Assembly (NCBI GenBank): GCA_009392095.1
Contig: VFHF01000281.1
Span: forward strand, 1-6,941
Source of the DNA: SAR202 cluster bacterium
GTDB taxonomy: Bacteria > Chloroflexota > Dehalococcoidia > Lucifugimonadales > UBA3495
Reading direction: 5' to 3'
DNA: 6,941 nucleotides
Every line of letters starts with the position of its first letter. The first letter of the stretch is position 1. This document shows, in pieces, positions 1-5,739 of the stretch. Made by a program: the position numbers and the translations under genes. The notes beneath the pieces are model-generated. The model did no database searches, had not been told where the DNA came from, and was given only the letters and a program-made list of their open reading frames with translations.

Positions 1-75
1 ATCAAGCGCGATTACCGATTGCTCCGAAGGTCTGGACGCTCCCTGTAATCCTGCCTGGGCCATGCCTGAGTCTGT

Positions 76-104
76 TTGACGTTGTATAGGGGGTATGCTA
101 GAGT
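76..104 (+). promoter_or_regulatory. Predicted sigma-70-type promoter of the infC operon
   Basis: A -35 box TTGACG (76-81) is followed after 17 bases by TAGAGT (99-104), which matches the -10 consensus at four of six positions. A TG at 96-97, one base upstream of the -10, makes it an extended -10. Transcription would begin near 110-112, leaving an untranslated leader of about 48 bases before infC. This is a sequence match only. No gene that I can support lies upstream in the window (bases 1-75). Confidence 0.65.
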
Positions 105-144
105 TAATCCTCCTATCTTTAACGTATTTGATGAGGATTTTATC

Positions 145-150
145 GGAGGT
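145..150 (+). promoter_or_regulatory. Shine-Dalgarno site that sets the infC start
   Basis: GGAGGT lies 8 bases upstream of the ATA at 159-161. This is the strongest ribosome-binding signal near infC and has ideal spacing for that codon. No ATG, GTG or TTG in the infC frame lies within its reach. The next conventional start codons are 240 and 243, about 90 bases away and with no comparable site in front of them. Confidence 0.75.
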
Positions 151-158
151 ACCAGAGC

Positions 159-749
159 ATAGCTAGACAATATCGGGTAAACGAGCGGATTACCAGCCCC
201 CAGGTACGAGTCATCGGAGACGACGGTGCCCAGCTTGGTGTGATGGATGTCGCCAAGGCGCTCCAATTAGCGCGCGACGCGGACGTGGACCTGGTTGAGG
301 TGGCTCCCAATTCCGAACCCCCTGTCTGCAGGCTACTGGACTACGGAAAACTCCTATACCTGGCCTCTAAGAAAGAACGCGAGTCCAAGAAGGGTCAGAG
401 AAGCACCGAACAGAAAGAGGTGCGCTTCCGGCCAAATATCGGGACTCATGACCTCGACGCTAAGACCCGCAAGATTCGCGAGTTTATAGGCGACGGGTCC
501 AAGGTCAAGCTCACCGTTCGTTTCCGCGGGCGGGAAGCCGCTCACCAGCAGCTGGGCCTTTCGGTCCTGAAGCGGGTGGCCGACGAATTAAAAGACGAAG
601 TGCGATTGGAACGCCCACCGACCATGGAAGGCCGGGCGTTGTCCATGGTGCTGATTCCGGCTCTGGTCAAGACTGAAAAGGGTGAGGAAGGCAGCCCAGA
701 AGAAAAAAACCAGGACCAGGTAGAAGAACTGGCTGATGCCAAAACTTAA
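159..749 (+). CDS. infC: Translation initiation factor IF-3, rare ATA start
   Basis: IF-3 binds the 30S subunit, prevents premature 50S joining and proofreads start-codon and initiator-tRNA pairing. The predicted protein is 196 aa. The N-terminal domain runs from about residue 5 to 75 and includes RQYRVNERI, VDLVEVAP and PPVCRLLDYGK. A lysine-rich linker follows, then the C-terminal domain (about 80-168) with KEVRFRPNIGTHD and VKLTVRFRGRE. An acidic tail of roughly 27 residues (KGEEGSPEEKNQDQVEELADAKT) extends beyond the usual end. The frame is open from 135, after a stop at 132-134. The first ATG/GTG is at 240-245, which would delete the conserved YRVNERI segment. I therefore start at ATA 159, placed 8 bases after GGAGGT. 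ATT at 189 is less likely because it has no good ribosome site and also cuts the conserved segment. E. coli infC is known to start at AUU and to be autoregulated through it. The same logic here is inference. Confidence 0.95.
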   Translation: MARQYRVNERITSPQVRVIGDDGAQLGVMDVAKALQLARDADVDLVEVAPNSEPPVCRLLDYGKLLYLASKKERESKKGQRSTEQKEVRFRPNIGTHDLDAKTRKIREFIGDGSKVKLTVRFRGREAAHQQLGLSVLKRVADELKDEVRLERPPTMEGRALSMVLIPALVKTEKGEEGSPEEKNQDQVEELADAKT

Positions 750-933
750 GACACACAAAGGGGCCAAGGCCCGCATACACATAACTGCAACCGGTAAGCT
801 GATGCGCCGGAAGCGCATGAGCAGCCACCTAAGGCGCAAAAAGCCTACAAAAGTAACTAGAAAGTTCGCCGATAAGTTGGCGGTAGATAGTGCAGACTTC
901 AAGCGCCTGCACAGAATGCTTCCCTACGGGTAG
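736..933 (+). CDS. rpmI: 50S ribosomal protein L35
   Basis: L35 is a small, highly basic component of the large ribosomal subunit. The 65-aa product has the normal family length and the family hallmarks: the MPKLKTHKGAKAR start, the central ATGKLMRRKRMSSH stretch and the RLHRMLPYG end. The ATG lies inside the end of infC, giving a 14-base overlap in a different frame. There is only a weak purine-rich ribosome site (around 718-726), so translational coupling to infC is likely. Its place between infC and rplT is the canonical order. Confidence 0.95.
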   Translation: MPKLKTHKGAKARIHITATGKLMRRKRMSSHLRRKKPTKVTRKFADKLAVDSADFKRLHRMLPYG

Positions 934-976
934 GCAACCGACTTAATCTAAGTAACCTCAGTCCGGAGATTATCCC

Positions 977-1339
977 TTGTCCAGAGTTAAACGTGGCGTC
1001 ACGAAGCACGCCCGCCACAAAAAGATAATGAAGGCCGCCAGGGGCTATAGCGGAGCTTCGTCCCGCAGCTACAAGTGGGCGCATGAAGCATTGATGCACG
1101 CCTGGGCCTACTCCTACCGGCATCGCCGCGAACGCAAAGGCGATTTCCGACGTTTGTGGATTATCCGCATCGGCGCAGGCTGCCGGGAAGCGGGGACCAC
1201 TTACAGCCAGTTCATGCACGGCCTGAAGCTGGCCGGTGTGGGGCTGGACCGCAAGATTCTGGCCGACATGGCAGTCCAGGATTCCGAAGGTTTCAGCAAG
1301 CTGATTACGCTAGCCAAGGAACAATTGACCGCAGCTTAG
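977..1339 (+). CDS. rplT: 50S ribosomal protein L20, TTG start
   Basis: L20 binds 23S rRNA early in assembly of the large subunit and in several bacteria represses its own operon. The 120-aa protein shows the family signature throughout: SRVKRGVTKHARHKKIMK at the start, then ARGYSGASSRSYKWA, YRHRRERKGDFRRLWIIRI, GLDRKILADMAV and a helical end. The TTG at 977 is preceded by GGAG (965-968) with 8 bases of spacing. It aligns with the usual first residue of the family (M-P/S-RVKRGV), so it is the right start even though it is not ATG. It lies 43 bases after rpmI with no promoter visible between, and is the last gene of the operon before the terminator at 1357-1391. Confidence 0.95.
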   Translation: MSRVKRGVTKHARHKKIMKAARGYSGASSRSYKWAHEALMHAWAYSYRHRRERKGDFRRLWIIRIGAGCREAGTTYSQFMHGLKLAGVGLDRKILADMAVQDSEGFSKLITLAKEQLTAA

Positions 1340-1349
1340 CCATACTGAG

Positions 1350-1391
1350 AAAAAAGAAAAACCGGGGCGTGATTTACGCCCCGGTTTTTTT
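1350..1391. terminator. Bidirectional intrinsic terminator between convergent operons
   Basis: A perfect GC-rich stem pairs CCGGGGCGT (1362-1370) with ACGCCCCGG (1376-1384) around a 5-base loop (GATTT). It is extended by A-T pairs between 1357-1361 and 1385-1389. On the plus strand it is followed by a run of seven T (1385-1391), ending the infC-rpmI-rplT transcript 18 bases after the rplT stop. On the minus strand the A-rich stretch 1350-1361 gives a run of T interrupted by one C. The hairpin starts about 24 bases beyond the stop of the minus-strand gene at 1414. One element therefore appears to serve both operons. Confidence 0.9.
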
Positions 1392-1413
1392 ATGCTGATT
1401 TGATGCCGGAAAT

Positions 1414-1881
1414 CTACTTCCTGGCAAACCCATAGTAAGTATCGTTGTCCAGAATACGGAGCAGACGTTCCTCGGTTATGACAATGGGCCGGATGGGTGT
1501 GGCCCACTTTTCCGTCAGCTCATAATGCAGATCCACTAGGGACATGGGCCGGTTGTTCCGGGCCAGCAACGTTCGAAATATGATCTCCTGCACCGGCATG
1601 TCTGAGCGTATAAAGCTGGAGTCGGTCTTGTAATTCTGGGAAATCTCACGAATCAGGCTCTTCACATCGCCCATCTCGTTGATCGGCTTGTATTTCGACG
1701 GGCTGGCGGCGGCCAATCTTCCGGCCACCAGGTGAATCGGAGAGCGCTCCAATTTAGCCAACCGGTCAACACTGATCAGGAACAGAGGGTTCTCTTTTCC
1801 CGGTTCATCTACTATTTCTTCTATCGACGCTTCAGCCGACTCTTTTACCATTTCTTCGGCATTGGGTTCTTGCGTGGTCAT
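1414..1881 (-). CDS. Uncharacterised 155-aa protein coupled to moeA
   Basis: I do not recognise this family. The protein has an acidic, probably disordered N-terminus (about residues 1-31, rich in E). A middle segment from NPLFLISVDRLAKLER to YKPINEMGDVKSLIREI (about 31-80) follows. The compact C-terminal segment (about 94-155, MPVQEIIFRTLLARNNRPMSLV through LRILDNDTYYGFARK) has a helix, turn, helix and strand-like pattern reminiscent of a small winged helix. That resemblance is weak and judged by eye. There is no signal peptide or membrane helix, so it is probably cytoplasmic. The start is ATG at 1881, which overlaps the moeA TGA as ATGA and has AAGAGGT 6 bases upstream. The frame extends 7 codons further to 1902, but that start has no support. 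It is the last gene of the pheS-pheT-moeA operon. Position alone does not prove a role in cofactor synthesis. Confidence 0.75.
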   Translation of the reverse strand: MTTQEPNAEEMVKESAEASIEEIVDEPGKENPLFLISVDRLAKLERSPIHLVAGRLAAASPSKYKPINEMGDVKSLIREISQNYKTDSSFIRSDMPVQEIIFRTLLARNNRPMSLVDLHYELTEKWATPIRPIVITEERLLRILDNDTYYGFARK

Positions 1882-3233
1882 ACTTGTACCTCTTCGTTCC
1901 AATCCAACATGATAATCTGTACCTGTTCGCCTGCATCCTTGCCAGCCAAGTCCTCTGGGCAGATCGCCAGACCGTTGGCTCTGGACATGGATGTCAGGAT
2001 ATTTGAGCCCTGCGGGCCGGTAGGAGTGGCTTGGTACACGCCGTCTTTCAATTCAACTTCCACCCTAGCATATACCCTGCGTCCATCCTCGTTCCGGATG
2101 GGGCCGTTCAGCACACCCTCAACCATCGGCCTCGGGATATTCGCTTTGCCCAACATAGTGCGGATCGCCGGCCTGGCGAACATCTCAAAGGCCACCATGG
2201 CGCTCACCGGGTTTCCAGGCAGGCCCAGGAGCGGGATGTTCTTTACGCCGGGACTGATCAAATGCCCAAACGCCAGGGGTTTGGCCGGGCGCATCCGCAC
2301 CGACCAGAAATTCATCTCCCCTCGCTCGTTGAGCACATCCTTCACAATATCATAATCGCCCTTGGAAACGCCCGCCGAAGTGACCACCAGGTCCGCACCG
2401 GCCGTGGCCTCAAGCTTGGCGTTCAAATCCGTCAAATTATCCCTGGCTATCCCCAAGAGTCTCGGGACTCCGCCGCTTGCGGCGATCGATGCCGCCACAC
2501 TGAAGCTGTTGGAGTCGTAGATCTTGCCGCCGGAAAGGGGCGTACCGGTATTCTCCAGTTCGTCCCCAGTAGCCAGTACCGCCACCACCGGACGGCGTAT
2601 GACCTTAACCTTGTCCATTCCAAGAGACGCAATAACGCCAACTTCGGCAGCCCGGATCACCGTCCCTTTCTCCAACACCAAGGTGCCGGCGCTTACGTCC
2701 TCTCCGGCTGGGCGCACGTTGCAGCCGGTGGGCATATCGGCGAATATCGCTACCTGGTCTAAGGGCTTTCCCTCACGCTTTCGCTGTACCTCGTCGGTCT
2801 CTTCGAAGGGCACGACCGTATCCGCGCCGTCTGGCACCGGGGCTCCGGTCATGATCCGGATTGCCGTGCCTGGAACGACCGCCTTGTCAGGCATCTGGCC
2901 GGCTGCCACGATGCCGATGACTTCAAGGTTGCTGGGTTTCTCTTGGGAGGCTCCTGCGATGTCGCTGTGGCGCAGGGCGTATCCGTCCATCCCAGAATTG
3001 GCCAACGGCGGAAGCGCCAGAGGCGAAGTGATATCTTCGGCCAGCACCTGACCCATGCACTCCAGCAGGGGTTTTTCTTCAGCGTCTAGGGTCTGGAAGC
3101 TGGCCAAGACACGCTCGTAAGCCTGCTCAACGCTAAGCATATCTTCAGTGGTGTGGCCATGGCCGTGGGAATGAAGGGGTTCATGCCCGCTATCGTGATT
3201 TCTGGCGTGATGTCCGTGGTTGTGATTAGTCAT
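1878..3233 (-). CDS. moeA: Molybdopterin molybdenumtransferase MoeA with His-rich tail
   Basis: MoeA inserts molybdate into adenylylated molybdopterin, the last common step of molybdenum cofactor synthesis in the cytoplasm. The 451-aa product carries the family motifs in order: NSGMDGYA (79-86, catalytic-type Asp 83), RIMTGAPVPDGADTVVP (126-142), VRPAGEDV (173-180), ATGDEL (221-226), GKIYDSNS (236-243), SAGVSKGDYD (286-295), MRPAKPLAFG (314-323) and GLPGNPVSA (337-345). The MoeA C-terminal domain follows (about 365-451). Two glycines common in the family (GGVS and MRPGKP) are alanine here. Residues 1-27 are an extra tail with 10 histidines. The usual family N-terminus begins at Met 32 (MLSVEQAYERVL). 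I keep the start at 3233 because it lies 21 bases after pheT, but neither 3233 nor 3140 has a good ribosome site. The gene ends in an ATGA overlap with the next one. Confidence 0.93.
   Translation of the reverse strand: MTNHNHGHHARNHDSGHEPLHSHGHGHTTEDMLSVEQAYERVLASFQTLDAEEKPLLECMGQVLAEDITSPLALPPLANSGMDGYALRHSDIAGASQEKPSNLEVIGIVAAGQMPDKAVVPGTAIRIMTGAPVPDGADTVVPFEETDEVQRKREGKPLDQVAIFADMPTGCNVRPAGEDVSAGTLVLEKGTVIRAAEVGVIASLGMDKVKVIRRPVVAVLATGDELENTGTPLSGGKIYDSNSFSVAASIAASGGVPRLLGIARDNLTDLNAKLEATAGADLVVTSAGVSKGDYDIVKDVLNERGEMNFWSVRMRPAKPLAFGHLISPGVKNIPLLGLPGNPVSAMVAFEMFARPAIRTMLGKANIPRPMVEGVLNGPIRNEDGRRVYARVEVELKDGVYQATPTGPQGSNILTSMSRANGLAICPEDLAGKDAGEQVQIIMLDWNEEVQV
1888..1894 (-). promoter_or_regulatory. 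Shine-Dalgarno site inside the moeA end
   Basis: Read on the minus strand this is AAGAGGT, 6 bases before the ATG at 1881. It lies within the last codons of moeA. Together with the ATGA stop-start overlap it points to coupled translation of moeA and the small downstream gene, and it favours the 1881 start over 1902. Confidence 0.65.
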
Positions 3234-3254
3234 TTGTCTATCGGTCTGGGCTGT

Positions 3255-5657
3255 CTAAGCCCGGAGAGTTACTTTTAGTTCGCGTTCCAGGGTCCGTAGC
3301 AGACCGTCCAGAGAGCGGTTGACCTCTTCGTTGGTCAAGGTACGGTCTCTCGCTTGAAAGTATACGTGAAATGCCAGTGACTTGGTGCCTTCGGCGATGT
3401 TCTCACCGGCATAGATGTCGAAGAGGTCCGCCCGGTCCACGCCCCGGTGGCGCAATATCAATCGAGTTACCTGCCCGGCATCGACATCGGTTGGCATAAC
3501 CAAGGCCAGGTCACGGGTGGCCGAGGGGTATCTTGGCAATGGCTCAAACTGCTGTTGCCCAGCGGGTAAAGCTGCCAAGATAGGTCCTAAATATAGTTCA
3601 AATGCGGCTACTTGCGGCGATTCCAGACCCAACCGATCCATGACCACTGGATGGACTTCCCCCACGACGCCAATCACCGCATCCGCAACTTTAATGACGG
3701 CGCAACGACCGGGGTGGAATGACGGGTCATCGGAGGGTTCGTAAGTCGCCGAAACCCCCAGGCGGTTGAGGACGAGTTCCACAACGCCCTTTGCATCGTA
3801 GAAATCCAGCAGACTGTCATCTTCCAGCCAAGAAGGCTCATGGCGAAGCCCGGCCAGCACTCCGGCCACGGTCTCCCGTTCATCGGGCAGGTCGCCTTCC
3901 CTAGGCCAGAAAACCCTTCCAGCTTCAAACAACCGGAAAGGCCCGGAGCCGTGGCTCTGGTTGGCGGCGAGGGTGGCCAGCAGGCTGGCCCGCAGGGTGG
4001 TACGAAGATACTCCCGGTCGGCGCTCATCGGGTTCGTCACCCGCATCGGCAGGTTGGCCGGGTCCAGTTGTTCAACTTGGTCCAACTGCTGCAGGGTTAC
4101 CAGAGGGTAGTTGATCACCTCTTGGATACCCTCGGAGGCCAACAGGTCTTTGATCTGGTCGCGAAGGCCCATGACCGGCACCGGCTGTTGGAACGGGATG
4201 GGACTGGAGAGCATGGTGGTCGGAACCAAATCGTAACCGATGGTCCGCACTACTTCTTCAACCAGGTCCTCCTCAATGTTTACGTCGTTCCGCCAATAGG
4301 GGACAGTGACTTTCAGTTCGGATTCCCCGGCAGACTCCCAGGTGAAACCCAGAGCATCGAGAGTCTCTTGGACCCGCTTTTGGTCCACTTCCATCCCCAG
4401 CATCCGCCTGATCTTCTCGCCGGTCAGCGGCACTACCGGAGCATCAGCTCCTTCGTCGGACAAAACGTCCACGATGCCCGGCGCTACTGTCCCGCCGGCG
4501 ACCTCCTGGATCAAGCCGGTGGCCCGGCGCAGGGCGATGGGCGCTAGCTCCGGGCGCAGGCCTTTTTCGAACCGCAGGGTGGCTTCGGTGCGCAGTCCCA
4601 AAGTCTGGGCCGTCTCCCGGTTGTTGGCGCCGTCGAATGTGGCCGATTCCAGAAGCACGTTCACCGTGTTGACGCTGATCTCGCTGTTGGCCCCACCGAT
4701 GACTCCACCTAGGCCGATGGCGTAGTTTGCGTCGGCAATGACCAGGTTCTCAACTGTCAATTTCCGTTCGACGCCGTCTAGGGTGGTCAACATTTCGTCT
4801 GGACGCGCCCGCCTAACTATGACCGTGGCGTCCTTGATCAGGTCATAGTCGAATGAGTGCAGGGGCTGGTTGTACTCCAACATCACGAAGTTGGTGACGT
4901 CCACCACGTTGTTGATGGGCCGTAGCCCCGCCCGGGTCAGCCGGTCCTGTAGCCATTGGGGCGAAGGGCCAATCTTGACGCCCTGCAGCAGGCTAGCTGT
5001 ATAGCGGCGGCACAACTCCGGGCTCTCCACGCTGATATAGATCTGCTCGGTAATCGGCGCGCCCGCTTCTTTGTAATTCGTTTCCGGCTCTTTGACGGTT
5101 TTGCCGGTCAGGGCAGCCACTTCGTGGGCCACTCCCAAGACCGATAGGCAATCGAGGCGGTTGGGGGTAAGTTCCAGGTCTAGGACAGTGTCGCCCAGAT
5201 AATCGACGAGCAAGGCCCCAACAGGTGCGTCCTCAGGCAGTTCAATGATGCCCGAGTGGTCGTCGCCCAGACCCAATTCAACTGCGGAACAAATCATACC
5301 CCGGGATTCAACACCCCTGATCTTGGCTGCTTCCAGAACTTCATGCCGCTCGGTGTGCGTGTTGTAGATGTTGGCACCCACTTTAGCAAAGCAGATGTTC
5401 TGGCCGGCGGCCACGTTTGGCGCGCCGCAGACCACTTCCAACTCCTCTGAGCCGGTGCTGACCACACACAGGCGTAACCGGTCGGCGTTGGGGTGAGGAC
5501 GGACGCCGGTCACTTGACCGACGAAAACCTCGCTCCAGCCACCAATGACCTCGACTTCGCCGACCTCTATGCCGGCCATGGTCAGCCGGTGGGCCAGGTC
5601 TTGTGCGGGCAGGTCAACATCGACGTATTGTCTCAGCCAGCTTAGGGGGACTTTCAT
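3255..5657 (-). CDS. pheT: Phenylalanyl-tRNA synthetase beta subunit
   Basis: The beta subunit of the (alpha-beta)2 enzyme that charges tRNA-Phe; it binds tRNA and edits mischarged Tyr-tRNA-Phe. At 800 aa it is a full-length bacterial PheT. Domains visible in order: N-terminal MKVPLSWLRQYVD, an EMAP-type tRNA-binding OB fold (about 40-150, with VRPHPNADRLRLCVV and VVCGAPNV), the B3/B4 editing domain (about 210-390), the B5 domain (about 405-480, with PYWRNDVNIEEDLVEEVVR), a synthetase-like core (about 490-695), and a C-terminal ferredoxin-like anticodon-binding domain (about 705-800, from LPRYPSATRDLALV to the end). In the editing domain the His of QPLHSFD (267) and the Glu of LLESATFD (337) correspond in my reading to the E. 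coli editing residues, so editing looks intact. It follows pheS by 82 bases. The ATG is clear from family alignment although its ribosome site is weak. Confidence 0.97.
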   Translation of the reverse strand: MKVPLSWLRQYVDVDLPAQDLAHRLTMAGIEVGEVEVIGGWSEVFVGQVTGVRPHPNADRLRLCVVSTGSEELEVVCGAPNVAAGQNICFAKVGANIYNTHTERHEVLEAAKIRGVESRGMICSAVELGLGDDHSGIIELPEDAPVGALLVDYLGDTVLDLELTPNRLDCLSVLGVAHEVAALTGKTVKEPETNYKEAGAPITEQIYISVESPELCRRYTASLLQGVKIGPSPQWLQDRLTRAGLRPINNVVDVTNFVMLEYNQPLHSFDYDLIKDATVIVRRARPDEMLTTLDGVERKLTVENLVIADANYAIGLGGVIGGANSEISVNTVNVLLESATFDGANNRETAQTLGLRTEATLRFEKGLRPELAPIALRRATGLIQEVAGGTVAPGIVDVLSDEGADAPVVPLTGEKIRRMLGMEVDQKRVQETLDALGFTWESAGESELKVTVPYWRNDVNIEEDLVEEVVRTIGYDLVPTTMLSSPIPFQQPVPVMGLRDQIKDLLASEGIQEVINYPLVTLQQLDQVEQLDPANLPMRVTNPMSADREYLRTTLRASLLATLAANQSHGSGPFRLFEAGRVFWPREGDLPDERETVAGVLAGLRHEPSWLEDDSLLDFYDAKGVVELVLNRLGVSATYEPSDDPSFHPGRCAVIKVADAVIGVVGEVHPVVMDRLGLESPQVAAFELYLGPILAALPAGQQQFEPLPRYPSATRDLALVMPTDVDAGQVTRLILRHRGVDRADLFDIYAGENIAEGTKSLAFHVYFQARDRTLTNEEVNRSLDGLLRTLERELKVTLRA

Positions 5658-5682
5658 CTATATCGCTCATCAACCGCAGGTT

Positions 5683-5716
5683 CCAGCGTTAGCTGGGCCT
5701 GCGAAGCGGCAGCCCA
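5683..5716 (-). other. Inverted repeats in the pheS-pheT spacer
   Basis: The 82-base gap between pheS and pheT holds two overlapping inverted repeats. On the minus strand the first is TGGGCTGC paired with GCA, a bulged G and GCCCA around a 6-base loop (5694-5716). The second is CCAGC, loop TAAC, GCTGG (5683-5696). They share bases 5694-5696, so they are alternatives rather than a pair. No T run follows, so this is not an intrinsic terminator. It may be an RNA-processing or translation-control element, or chance. Confidence 0.35.
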
Positions 5717-5739
5717 CATCCTGCCAGGTTTATTTCTCA

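Noticed and set aside
1..48. Open frame at the left edge ending in TAA at 46-48 (reads IKRDYRLLRRSGRSL)
   Set aside because: Only 15 codons, no recognisable C-terminus such as that of ThrS, and other frames are open as far. Too little to call a partial gene.
105..158. L20-binding leader with attenuator, as in Firmicutes infC operons
   Set aside because: The predicted leader is about 48 bases with no terminator hairpin, too short for that structure.
240..749. infC starting at GTG 240
   Set aside because: It would remove the conserved YRVNERI segment and has no ribosome site, while ATA 159 has GGAGGT at 8 bases.
1732..2762. Long plus-strand open frames (1732-2355 and 2031-2762) opposite moeA
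   Set aside because: They are antisense to a gene with complete MoeA motifs, have no family resemblance and no ribosome sites.
3840..4547. 235-aa plus-strand open frame opposite pheT
   Set aside because: Antisense shadow of a full-length PheT in GC-rich DNA; low-complexity composition and no domain signature.
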